Origin: Rhizobium sp. Q54
Lineage (GTDB): Bacteria; Pseudomonadota; Alphaproteobacteria; UBA828
Reading direction: 5' to 3'
Assembly: GCA_945892755.1 (NCBI GenBank)
Contig: CAMDDO010000005.1
Span: 1 to 64,000 of the forward strand
Length of the DNA: 64,000 nucleotides
Positions 39,545 to 48,406 of the stretch are shown here, piece by piece. Within the stretch, counting starts at the first letter, position 1. Each line of letters opens with the position of its first letter. Below the pieces are notes generated by a model. That model did not search any database. It saw only the letters and a program-made list of their open reading frames with translations, and was not told the origin of the DNA. The translations under genes and the position numbers were made by a program.

Positions 39545-40993
39545 CTAAAACGCCTTCAGCTTGCGAAAGGCGAAAAGCACCATGCGCAACAGCATGAAGC
39601 CGTGACGGAAGCGCGAAATTTGCGTCGTGCCATAAAGCCGGTCGGCATAACGGATCGGTACCTCGATCAGCTTGAGATTGAGCTTGGCGGCGCCGAACAG
39701 GAGATCGAAATCGCCGAACGGATCGAACTCGCCGAAATAGCCGCGATTGGCCGCGATGCGCTGGTAATGCGCCTTGGTCAGCACCTTGGTGCCGCACAGC
39801 GTGTCGGTGAAGCGCTGATTGAGAAGCCAGGAGAACAACGTCGAGAAAAACAGATTGCCCGCGAAATTCAATGGCCGCATGGCGCCGCGCTCCATCGGAT
39901 AGATCAGTCGGCTGCCATTGATGAATTCGCCTTTGCCCGAGATGATGGCGTCGTAGAATTTGGGTAGCGCCTCGGGCGGTACGGTGAGGTCGGCGTCGAG
40001 GATCATCAAGAGTTCGCCGCGCGCCTGCGCGAAGCCTTTACGCACCGCATCGCCCTTGCCCTTGCCATCCTGCTGAAAGACCTTGATGTCGCGCTCGGGG
40101 TAGGCGGCCTGCACACGCTTCATTTCCTCGAGCGTGCCGTCCTGGCTGTGGCCCTCGACGAAGACGACCTCGATGTCATCGCAGAAGGCGGGCAGGCGCT
40201 TCACCGCGTTCTCGATATTGCCCCTCTCGTTGCGCGCCGGAATCACGATCGAGGTCGAAAGCTTTGCATAGCCGGCGTGCCGCTTGGAGCGCGCGACGAG
40301 ATAGTGGCGGAGACAGAGTCGCCGGATCATCGGCAACGTCGCGATGCTGCGATTGATCAGCCAACCGAGGCCGAACAGCGAATAGGGCACCAACATGCGC
40401 CAGTCGCGCTTGATCACCTCGTAGTCGGCGAGCGCGAGCAGGCCGGCTATGTCGTCGGGGCCCAGACGGTTTTGCGGCGGCTGTGGCATTTTGAGCCCGA
40501 TGCGCTCGGCGAGTGCGACCAAGGGCTGCCAGAGCCAGGAATAGTACGCGACGACCAGCCTGGTATCGCGGTTGGCCAGCGCTTGGAGCGAGTCGAGCAT
40601 GGTTTGGACATCGTCGAGCGCGCCAATCGAATCGGCGAGCAGAATGGCGTCGAACGGACCGTCAAGCGCGCCCAGGGTCGCCGGGTCCTCTACGTCGCCG
40701 ACAATGAAGCGGAGCTCCGGCCGGGCAGCCTCGCCATGACGCCGGCGTGCCGTTTCGATCATGCCGGGGCTGAGGTCGATGCCGACGCCACGCGCCGGCT
40801 TCAGCGTCGCCAGCAAATTGCCCACGCCGCAGCCAAGCGCCAGCACGCGTTTCCCCGGCTCGACGAGAAAGCGCATCATGCGCCCGTCTTCGTCATGGAA
40901 ATACCGACTGCGCGCGATCCATTGCTCGCGCGATGGCGCCAGTCGGTCGCTGTGACGTCGCTGTACGTCCTTGCGGCTGGTGGGCTCGGTCAT
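39545..40993 (-). CDS. Fusion: SAM methyltransferase (N-terminal) and family-2 glycosyltransferase (C-terminal)
   Basis: N: VLALGCGVGNLLATLKPARGVGIDLSPGMIETARRRHG; C: TSIVIPARNERGNIENAVKRLP...LLMILDADLTVPPEALPKFYDAI...FTDTLCGTKVL. Confidence 0.85.
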   Translation of the reverse strand: MTEPTSRKDVQRRHSDRLAPSREQWIARSRYFHDEDGRMMRFLVEPGKRVLALGCGVGNLLATLKPARGVGIDLSPGMIETARRRHGEAARPELRFIVGDVEDPATLGALDGPFDAILLADSIGALDDVQTMLDSLQALANRDTRLVVAYYSWLWQPLVALAERIGLKMPQPPQNRLGPDDIAGLLALADYEVIKRDWRMLVPYSLFGLGWLINRSIATLPMIRRLCLRHYLVARSKRHAGYAKLSTSIVIPARNERGNIENAVKRLPAFCDDIEVVFVEGHSQDGTLEEMKRVQAAYPERDIKVFQQDGKGKGDAVRKGFAQARGELLMILDADLTVPPEALPKFYDAIISGKGEFINGSRLIYPMERGAMRPLNFAGNLFFSTLFSWLLNQRFTDTLCGTKVLTKAHYQRIAANRGYFGEFDPFGDFDLLFGAAKLNLKLIEVPIRYADRLYGTTQISRFRHGFMLLRMVLFAFRKLKAF

Positions 40994-41105
40994 GCGGGTC
41001 GGGAATCTCGTGGCATCGCGAATCGGGTTCTAGCAGGCTGACTTACCCTCGCCCGCCGCGCAATGCTATGAAGGATCGCATGGACCCGATGAATGAAAGA
41101 CCCCG

Positions 41106-41606
41106 ATGACGCGCCATTGGTACGTCGTCCGCAGCCAGCCACACGCCGAGCGGCGCGCGCGCGAGAACTTGGAACGCCAGGGGTTCGACCCCTGGCTGCC
41201 GCTTTGCCGCCGCCGCAGGCGCCACGCCCGCAAGATGGAAATCGTGCTGCGCCCGTTGTTCCCGCGCTATCTGTTCGTCGCCGTCGATCTCGATACGACG
41301 CCCTGGCGCGCCATGCTTTCGACCTTCGGGGTGGCCAATGTGATCCAAGGGCCCGCCGGCCCCGTCCCGGTGCCGGATTCGGTCATCGAAGGCCTGCGTG
41401 CACGAGCTGATCAAGCGGGCGTGCTCGATCTTGAACCGCCGGCCTATCAAACTGGTGCGAAGGTGCGCATCACGACCGGGCCGTTGAGCGACATCGAGGG
41501 CATCTTTCAGGCGCGGACCGATGCCGAGCGCGTTTCGATTCTTTTGACGCTGATGGGTCGCGCCGTTCGGGTCATGGTGCCCGAGGGCGATATCGAGCCG
41601 GCATGA
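41106..41606 (+). CDS. NusG paralogue, RfaH/LoaP-like transcription antiterminator
   Basis: MTRHWYVVRSQPHAERRARENLERQGFDPWLPLCRRRRRHARKMEIVLRPLFPRYLFVAVDLDTTPWRAMLSTFGVANVI; KOW-like KVRITTGPLSDIEGIFQARTDAERVSILLTLMGRAVRVMVP. Confidence 0.9.
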   Translation: MTRHWYVVRSQPHAERRARENLERQGFDPWLPLCRRRRRHARKMEIVLRPLFPRYLFVAVDLDTTPWRAMLSTFGVANVIQGPAGPVPVPDSVIEGLRARADQAGVLDLEPPAYQTGAKVRITTGPLSDIEGIFQARTDAERVSILLTLMGRAVRVMVPEGDIEPA

Positions 41607-41637
41607 TCGTGAGCACTGGCCAGAGCGGGAGAGACTC

Positions 41638-42468
41638 ATGGATATCGAGCAACGCGTAGCCGCGCATTATGGCGATGAGGCGCTGGGTCGAAGGCTCCTG
41701 GAGGCACTGGCCTTGGCCGGCCTCGATGTCGATCGTCTGAGCCCTGATGAGCTTGCCCCGGTCGATGAGTTCCACGTTGGCGGACGGCAGGCGACAGTCG
41801 ACTTTGCCGAGCAGCTTGGCCTCCACCCTGGCCTTCGGCTGCTCGATATCGGCAGCGGCATAGGCGGGCCGGCGCGCTATTTCGCGAGCGCCTTCGGCTG
41901 CGACGTGGTCGGGATCGATCTGACCGACGTCTTCGTTCGCGTCGCGACCGATCTGACGCGGCGCTCGGGCCTCTCGACCAGGGTTTCGTTCCATCAGGGC
42001 AGCGCGCTCGATTTGCCATTCGAGGCGGCGAGCTTCGATCGCGCGACCATGATCCATGTCGGCATGAACATCGATGACAAGGCGAAATTGTTCCGATCGG
42101 TCCGCACGGTGCTCCGCCCGGGCGGCATTTTCGGCGTCTATGATCTCATGCGCACGGGCTTGGGCGATCTTGAGTTTCCCGTGCCGTGGTCGAACCGCCC
42201 CGAAACCAGCTTCGTGGTCGAGCCCGCGGCCTATCGCAAATCACTCGAGGCGGCCGGCTTCGCGGTCGTTGTCGAACGCAACCGGCGCGACTTCGCGCTC
42301 GACTTCTTTCGCGAGATGCGAGCCAAGGCGGAAGCGGCCGGCGGCACGCCGCCGCTTGGCACGCCGCTCATCATGGGGGCGGGCTTCAAGGAGAAACTGC
42401 GCCACGCCGCCGAGGCGATCGAGCGTGGCGTGATCGCGCCCATCGAGCTCTTTGCGCGGGTGGCCTGA
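41638..42468 (+). CDS. SAM-dependent methyltransferase (glycine/dimethylglycine or sterol MTase-like)
   Basis: GLRLLDIGSGIGGPARYFASAFGCDVVGIDLTDVFVRVATDLTRRSGL; FDRATMIHVGMNIDDKAKLF. Confidence 0.85.
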   Translation: MDIEQRVAAHYGDEALGRRLLEALALAGLDVDRLSPDELAPVDEFHVGGRQATVDFAEQLGLHPGLRLLDIGSGIGGPARYFASAFGCDVVGIDLTDVFVRVATDLTRRSGLSTRVSFHQGSALDLPFEAASFDRATMIHVGMNIDDKAKLFRSVRTVLRPGGIFGVYDLMRTGLGDLEFPVPWSNRPETSFVVEPAAYRKSLEAAGFAVVVERNRRDFALDFFREMRAKAEAAGGTPPLGTPLIMGAGFKEKLRHAAEAIERGVIAPIELFARVA

Positions 42469-42477
42469 CCCGAGCGC

Positions 42478-43617
42478 TCAGGCCCCGGCCAAAAACGCCT
42501 TGAAGCGCAAAGCGACCTCGGACGGTTTGATGGTCGGACGCCCGAGTTTGGCCATCGAGCCGGGCACGATCCGGACATGGAGCAAAGCAGGTTTCGGTCC
42601 GGCCAGCGTATCCTCGAAGGCGCGCTCGAAGCCGGCAAGGCTCTCGCACGAATAGGCCCGCTCATAGCCGCACGCCGCGGCGATTTCGCTGAACGAGACC
42701 GACGAAGAGACGGTGGCTTGGCCGCCGGTCGAATCGTGCGTGCCATTGTCGAGCACGATATGGGTCAGGTTCGGTGGCGCATAGGTGCCGATGGTGGCGA
42801 GATTGCCAAGTTTCATCAGGGCGGCGCCGTCACCGTCGAGCACCATCACCGGGCGCGTCGTATTGAGCGCGACGCCCAGGCCCATCGCGCTCGCGCCGCC
42901 CATCGAGCCGACCTGATAGAGCTGCTGCTTGCGATCCATCAGGGTGAACAGCTCGCGCCCACACTTGCCGGTCGTGGCGATCACCGCGGCGTCGGCCGGC
43001 ACGCGCCTCAAAAAGCGCTCGAGCACGGCCGCGCGGGTTGGCCGTTCGCCCCGCTCGCTCAGATCGAGCGTCGTGCCCGGCGGGCGTTCGGGCGGTGGGC
43101 CCTGATCGAGCCCTTCGTCCGTCACCGTGTCTTTCTCCATCACGAAGGCGAAAGGCAGGCCCGAATCCGCCATCCATTCGGCGGCTTGATCGAGCGCCGG
43201 GCCAACCAGGCGGGCTTCCGAAGGAAACGCCGCATGGGGAATCCGCATCAGCTCAAGCAGATCCTGCGTAATCTCACCCATGAGTCCGTGCTGCGGCTCG
43301 TCATTGAGGCCGGGCTGACCGCGCCACGTCACGATCAACAGAGTCGGAATCCGGAACGGGAAGTTCAGCGAAGTCAGCGGGTTGACCGTGTTGCCGAGGC
43401 CCGAGTTCTGGCACATCACGACGGTCTTGCGCCCAGCGAGGTGCGCGCCGGCGGCGATTGCCACGGCCTCGCCCTCCGATGTCGCGCCAACATAATTCGT
43501 TGCCGGGTCGGAGATCACGCGGTTGATCAGCGGCGTCAGGAACGAGCACGGCACACCGGTATAGAAATCGAAACCACGCGCACGCGCGGGGCCCAGAAAT
43601 TCATCGGTGGAAATCAT
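42478..43617 (-). CDS. ppd: Phosphonopyruvate decarboxylase (ThDP-dependent)
   Basis: YTGVPCSFLTPLINRVI, GATSEGEAVAIAAGAHLAGRKTVVMCQNSGLGNTVNPLTSLNFPFRIPTLLIVTWRGQPG; ThDP motif VLDGDGAALMKLGNLATIG. Confidence 0.88.
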   Translation of the reverse strand: MISTDEFLGPARARGFDFYTGVPCSFLTPLINRVISDPATNYVGATSEGEAVAIAAGAHLAGRKTVVMCQNSGLGNTVNPLTSLNFPFRIPTLLIVTWRGQPGLNDEPQHGLMGEITQDLLELMRIPHAAFPSEARLVGPALDQAAEWMADSGLPFAFVMEKDTVTDEGLDQGPPPERPPGTTLDLSERGERPTRAAVLERFLRRVPADAAVIATTGKCGRELFTLMDRKQQLYQVGSMGGASAMGLGVALNTTRPVMVLDGDGAALMKLGNLATIGTYAPPNLTHIVLDNGTHDSTGGQATVSSSVSFSEIAAACGYERAYSCESLAGFERAFEDTLAGPKPALLHVRIVPGSMAKLGRPTIKPSEVALRFKAFLAGA

Positions 43618-43645
43618 GTCGGGCGTCGCCCAGGTCTAGCCCGAT

Positions 43646-44476
43646 TCAGCGAGCGGCAGCCGGCTTGAGCGTGAAGGCGGCAAGGCGCGTCGCGTCATGG
43701 TACGCCATGTTCTGTCGCAGGGTTTCGGTGTGGAGTTGCATGTCGAAGCCATAGCGCTCGCCGAGATCGCGAAAATAGGCCGCATTGTGCCACCAATCAT
43801 GAGACCCCATGCGTTCGATCCGCTTGTTCGGATTCTTCTCGGAGTAGGTGAAGAAGAAGACCGACTTCTCGTGCATGATTTTCCGTACGTTCTTGATGAC
43901 ATCCTCGATATCGCGCTCGGGCATGTGCATGAAGACCGCGAAGCACCAGATGTAATCGACTTCCCGACCCTTCAGCCAATCGAAAGAATTGTCCTTGTTG
44001 GCGACGATCAAAAGGTGATCCGCATCGATGCCCTGTTCCCGCTTCAGATAATCGAGCCCCTTTTTGAGCCTGCCAGCGCTCGCGTCATTGCCGGAAAAAC
44101 TGCCGCCGCTGAGGTAGGGGACCAAAAGGCCAGCCACGCGACCCATCCCCATGCCGAACTCATGCACAGCGTGATGAGGCTGCACGCCGAGCGCCTTGAT
44201 GACGTTGAATTGGTCTCGGCCGTTCTCCATGTACTTCCGGAATTTTTCGCGCCGCTCAGGGGAATCCACGGTGGTGAACCCATCCAGTCGCCGCGCATAC
44301 CACTCGAGATAGCTCATTCCGCGAAGGCGGCTGAGGCACAGATTTAGGTCCTCGATGGGCCTTTGAATCCATCGGCCGCGAACCGAGCTATAATCGCCGC
44401 GCAACCACATGACAACGCGCCGCGGCAAGATTGCGCGGCAGATCGCCGCGACGCCATCGAGAATTCCGCCAATCAT
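43646..44476 (-). CDS. SAM-dependent methyltransferase-like protein
   Basis: VQPHHAVHEFGMGMGRVAGLLVPYLSGGSFSGNDASAG; VDYIWCFAVFMHMPERDIEDVIKNVRKIMHEKSVFFFTYSEKN. Start revised to 44476. Confidence 0.72.
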   Translation of the reverse strand: MIGGILDGVAAICRAILPRRVVMWLRGDYSSVRGRWIQRPIEDLNLCLSRLRGMSYLEWYARRLDGFTTVDSPERREKFRKYMENGRDQFNVIKALGVQPHHAVHEFGMGMGRVAGLLVPYLSGGSFSGNDASAGRLKKGLDYLKREQGIDADHLLIVANKDNSFDWLKGREVDYIWCFAVFMHMPERDIEDVIKNVRKIMHEKSVFFFTYSEKNPNKRIERMGSHDWWHNAAYFRDLGERYGFDMQLHTETLRQNMAYHDATRLAAFTLKPAAAR

Positions 44477-44505
44477 TACTGGTTCCGTGCCTCTGCTGAG
44501 TTGAA

Positions 44506-45336
44506 TTACGACCGGGGAATCAAATTGCCGGCCCATCGACGCAGGCGCTGTGTCAGCGCCTCGTGGGTTGGCTCGCCGCGATAGAGGTCCGGATGCTCGA
44601 GCGTCGTCACCGCGCCCGGATCGGCGAGCCCGTGCTTCGCGAAGAAGACGATGAGGCGGCTGCGACCGGTCACATAGATCTGACCGCGCCAATCGCGAAC
44701 GTCGGGGCCAAGTAGCCCAGCAACCGAGACGCGGCGCGCGCTCATCGGCTCGACCTTGACCTTTTCCATGGTCGGCAAACCGACGAGCTCGATGTTGACC
44801 ACCGCGGGGCGATGATAGGGGTTGATCAACACAACCGATTCATCGGCATCCACCGCTGGATCGACCGCGCAACAGGGATAGCCGGCGCACCATGCGCCAA
44901 GCTCACGGACCTGATGGATGGTGACGGGATCGCCGAATTTGATCGCGTTGTCATTGAAAAACGTCTTGCGTTCCGGGCCGCTGAACAAGGTGTAGGTGGG
45001 GGCGGGCTGGTTGGTCGTGAACGCGCCCGGCGGCTCGACCGCGACGTCGACTTCCCAATAGGAAATCCGCGCGCCGCTGGCCCAATCGCTACGGCCGTCG
45101 TCCTCGATCGCGACCTCCCATTCCGATATCGATGGGCGGCCGTTGTCGAAAACGATCGTGGTCGCGCGTGAGCTGACCTCGACGCCATCTCGGCATAGCC
45201 GATGAAGCACGTTGACCGTCGCGGCCTGGGTCTTGAGGCGATCGCCAATGGTCGTGATCGGGAGCGAGTAATTCACCGTATAGCCCGGTGGCGGGCCAAC
45301 GCCCACGACCGGCAACAAATAAGAGAATCCGGGCAC
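44506..45336 (-). CDS. Uncharacterised beta-rich protein in the phosphonate operon
   Basis: 276-aa ORF collinear with its operon neighbours; no family recognised. Confidence 0.7.
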   Translation of the reverse strand: MPGFSYLLPVVGVGPPPGYTVNYSLPITTIGDRLKTQAATVNVLHRLCRDGVEVSSRATTIVFDNGRPSISEWEVAIEDDGRSDWASGARISYWEVDVAVEPPGAFTTNQPAPTYTLFSGPERKTFFNDNAIKFGDPVTIHQVRELGAWCAGYPCCAVDPAVDADESVVLINPYHRPAVVNIELVGLPTMEKVKVEPMSARRVSVAGLLGPDVRDWRGQIYVTGRSRLIVFFAKHGLADPGAVTTLEHPDLYRGEPTHEALTQRLRRWAGNLIPRS

Positions 45337-45341
45337 GACAC

Positions 45342-46394
45342 TCAGATGTGATGCAGGGAAATGCGCGCCGGATCTCCGGCCGCAACGACGATGTGGGTGC
45401 GCAGGCGGCGGTCGGACTTGAGCTCGGCCACGATTGGTTTGCTTGAATGGCGCTGCTCAAATGGCACCGCGAGCTCGATGAGCATGGCGCCGAGCGGCGC
45501 GATCGTGACCCGCCGAATCATCAGCTCGTCACCATCGCGCGTCGCCCGCACCTGGATCGACGCGGCCTCCGGCTCGCAATTCACCACGCTCAAATACTGG
45601 GTCTCGCCTTGGGGCCGCGCTACCGTTCGAAGGAACGCCGTGCGCCGGCCATTGCTTTGGGAATGAACGCAGCTGATCGAGCGCGTCGTTTTCACCGTGA
45701 AATGCGGACGGATCGAGCCGCGATAGCCGTTCCCAAGCGCCTTCATCGAGACCCGGCACGAGCCGGTCGAAAGGCCTTCGCCATCGGTCCAAGGCGGAAC
45801 CTCATGGTCAAGGCGCTCGCCCGGCGCGAGCGTCCGGGCGACGGAGCCCATGCTTCGACCGTCGGCGTCGCGCAAATCCAATTGAACGGCGAATCGCGGC
45901 GAATGCGCCCCGATCGCGCGTGAGGATGAATTCGAGACGCTGACGGTCGTGCTGATGCCTGCCCCCGCCAGCACGGGAACGATGCCACGCATGGGAATCA
46001 CGGCGCGCGGTGACAAGCGGTCGAGCCAGGCGTAGAGAGTTCGCTTCGCATTCAGCCGGTCCGTACGTCGAGGGGCTGCCGTCGTGCCGATCCTTGTCAT
46101 GGGTTGACGCGCAGCCTCGTCATAGGCGGCTTCCGCGTCGAGCAAACATGACGTGCACTTCGTGCCTACGCCGGTCGCGCGGCAAAGGTCGTAAAACTGC
46201 TCCTCGGGCGCGCTCGAGACCGCGCGGCGGAACGCGTCATGCGTCACCTTTTCGCACCAACAGAGAAACGCCTCGCGAGGCGTGCCCGAATGCGAGACCG
46301 GCGCGGCCGAGACATCCTCGACCCCACGGCCGCGAGTCTGGGCCGATTTCTCCGTCTCGGACGGCGGTCGCGAAATCTCGCGCATTCGGTTCAA
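45342..46394 (-). CDS. Uncharacterised protein with N-terminal BFD-like [2Fe-2S] domain and a beta-rich C-terminus
   Basis: CWCEKVTHDAFRRAVSSAPEEQFYDLCRATGVGTKCTSC matches the C-x-C...GxGT-x-C-x2-C BFD-like pattern. Confidence 0.72.
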   Translation of the reverse strand: MNRMREISRPPSETEKSAQTRGRGVEDVSAAPVSHSGTPREAFLCWCEKVTHDAFRRAVSSAPEEQFYDLCRATGVGTKCTSCLLDAEAAYDEAARQPMTRIGTTAAPRRTDRLNAKRTLYAWLDRLSPRAVIPMRGIVPVLAGAGISTTVSVSNSSSRAIGAHSPRFAVQLDLRDADGRSMGSVARTLAPGERLDHEVPPWTDGEGLSTGSCRVSMKALGNGYRGSIRPHFTVKTTRSISCVHSQSNGRRTAFLRTVARPQGETQYLSVVNCEPEAASIQVRATRDGDELMIRRVTIAPLGAMLIELAVPFEQRHSSKPIVAELKSDRRLRTHIVVAAGDPARISLHHI

Positions 46395-46478
46395 TCTATC
46401 GAGCCTTCGACGATTCGGATTTCGAACGAACGCCGCACGCCACGAGGCAGCACCCGCGCCCCGAAAGGCGGCCGGACC

Positions 46479-48149
46479 CTACATCAGATTGCGTGCCTTG
46501 GCGAGGTCGAAGGCGTCGTCGACGTCAAGCCAATGGCCGGTGATGTAAAGCACCGAAACTGGAACGCCTTGCGCCATCAGGCGGGTCAGGAGATCGGGCA
46601 GGTCGGCACTGGCGATGCTGCCATCGGCACGCATGCGCGCGAGCTCGGCCTTGACCAGCGACGTGCCTCGATCGCTCAACTTGACCAGGCCGATGAACTC
46701 GCCATGGGTTTCGCTCGACGGCAGGTCGGGCGCGATCGCGACCAATGGCGCCGGTCCCTCGTCGAGATAGCTGCCGGTAAACGCCCGCCCGCATTTGACC
46801 CGGTCGATCTGGCGGTCCGGCGCGCGATGGCCCGGGCTGTTCCAACGCGCATCGGCGACCACCACGATATCGCCCTCGGCGCCGATCAGATCGTCGACGA
46901 TATAGGGGCGGAACAGAATGTCGCCATAGCTCACGACGCAGTCGCCGTCGAGCGCTGCTTCCGCGCACGCCAGCGAGGCGACCTCGCCGGTCGCGGCGAA
47001 CGCGTCATTGTCGACCGTCTTGATGTTGGCGAGGTCCACGGTCTCCTTGGCGAAGCCGCGCACGACGGTGATGTCGCGCACGCCGCTCTCGTTCAACGTG
47101 GCGACCAGCCGGCGCAGCAGCGGCTCGCCGCGCAAATCGATCATGCACTTCGGCCGGTTCGCCGTGAGCGGGCCGAGTTTGGTACCTTGCGTCGCGGCCA
47201 GCACGATCGCGCGCGGTCTCTGCTGCTGCGGCGCGAGATAGCGACTTTCCGCCTGGGTCAGCTCGCTCTGGCCAACCAGATCAAAGACTTCCTTCACGCC
47301 GGCGATCTCGCCTTCGACCCCGATCAGGCCATGCTCCCGCATGATGCGGCTCGATACGGCGCGCATCGCGGTGATCGCGGCGCGCAAATTGTGGTTGGCC
47401 CAGATCACCATGTTGACGCTATTGGCCTCGAAGGCTTCGCTCGGCGTGCGGTAGTACATGGTCGGCACGATCACGACCGGCGAACGGCCCGCCCACTCGC
47501 GGCAGAAGGCGAAGATCTCGTCGGCGGTAGATTTTTTCGAGTGGATCAGCACCGCGTCAGCCCCCGACCGGTGATAGGCCTCGGCGCGGCGCAGCGCTTC
47601 GTCGAGTCCCCAACCCGAAATCAGCGCTTCGATGCGCGCGACCAGCACGAAGTCGGCGTCGGTCTGGCTATCCTTGCCGGCTTTGATGCGGCCGCAGAAC
47701 TCGTCGATATCGGCCAAGGGCTGCGCCTCGCCGACGAAGGAATTCGTCTTCGGAAACAGCTTGTCCTCGATGCAGACGCCGGCGATCTGGCGTTGGCACA
47801 GCTTCCTCACCAGACGACGGACATTGTTGAAATTGCCATAGCCGGTATCGCCATCGACCAGGATCGGGATCGTGGTCGCATCCGACATGAACTCGAGCTG
47901 GTCGAGCACCTGGGTCCAGGAGGCCTCATTGTTGTCGCGCACGCCGAGCGCCGCCGACATCGACAGGCCCGACGCCCAAATGCCCTTGAAGCCGGCCTCC
48001 TCGACGATTTTGGCCGACAGCCCGTTATGAGCCTCCATGAGGTAGGAGAGCGTGGGCGAAAACAGCTCGGCGCGGAGCCGGGCCGGCTTGGAGCGGGCGG
48101 GATCGGTTGCGGCATCCGGGGTGGGCTGCGCTCGGGAACGGGTCGCCAT
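46479..48149 (-). CDS. Phosphoenolpyruvate phosphomutase fused to a nucleotidyltransferase (PepM-PntC-like)
   Basis: Pep[63 protein letters not shown], signature [12 protein letters not shown]-terminal NTP transferase: [40 protein letters not shown]...[10 protein letters not shown]. Confidence 0.92.
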   Translation of the reverse strand: MATRSRAQPTPDAATDPARSKPARLRAELFSPTLSYLMEAHNGLSAKIVEEAGFKGIWASGLSMSAALGVRDNNEASWTQVLDQLEFMSDATTIPILVDGDTGYGNFNNVRRLVRKLCQRQIAGVCIEDKLFPKTNSFVGEAQPLADIDEFCGRIKAGKDSQTDADFVLVARIEALISGWGLDEALRRAEAYHRSGADAVLIHSKKSTADEIFAFCREWAGRSPVVIVPTMYYRTPSEAFEANSVNMVIWANHNLRAAITAMRAVSSRIMREHGLIGVEGEIAGVKEVFDLVGQSELTQAESRYLAPQQQRPRAIVLAATQGTKLGPLTANRPKCMIDLRGEPLLRRLVATLNESGVRDITVVRGFAKETVDLANIKTVDNDAFAATGEVASLACAEAALDGDCVVSYGDILFRPYIVDDLIGAEGDIVVVADARWNSPGHRAPDRQIDRVKCGRAFTGSYLDEGPAPLVAIAPDLPSSETHGEFIGLVKLSDRGTSLVKAELARMRADGSIASADLPDLLTRLMAQGVPVSVLYITGHWLDVDDAFDLAKARNLM

Positions 48150-48228
48150 CTAAGCCTCCACAAACAATCAACTTAGCACGCCTGTATCACGCCTGAGAAC
48201 GGAGCGACCGATTGAGCCTAGGTTTTGG

Positions 48229-48284
48229 TGTTCACGAACTGAACATTTCGCTTGACCCGCCATGTTCGAAAATTGAACATGGCG
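48229..48284. promoter_or_regulatory. Divergent promoter/operator region with two perfect inverted repeats
   Basis: TGTTCA-CGAAC-TGAACA (48229-48245); CGCCATGTTC-GAAAATT-GAACATGGCG (48258-48284), between a TTGACC (48252) and a GAACAT (48275) spaced 17 nt. Confidence 0.65.
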
Positions 48285-48332
48285 ATTGTCGCGCCGGAAT
48301 CGGCCTTTGGCCGGCGCCGGCTGTTTTACGCA

Positions 48333-48366
48333 CCGGGTGCGGTGCACCCGGGAGGGCGGTAGCGTG
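48333..48366 (+). promoter_or_regulatory. Leader hairpin plus ops-like RfaH-recruitment element
   Basis: CCGGGTGC-GGT-GCACCCGG (48333-48351), then GGCGGTAGCGTG (48355-48366), 40 nt before ATG 48407 on the coding strand. Confidence 0.6.
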
Positions 48367-48406
48367 GCCGGATTTCAAACCCGGCCCGGGCCGCGCACGA
48401 TCTCTC

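Noticed and set aside
47523-47533. Second ops-like match GGCGGTAGATT
   Set aside because: Lies on the non-coding strand inside the pepM-fusion gene, not in a transcribed leader; treated as chance.
46239-48176. 645-aa plus-strand ORF
   Set aside because: Antisense to the PepM-nucleotidyltransferase fusion, whose motifs are unambiguous.
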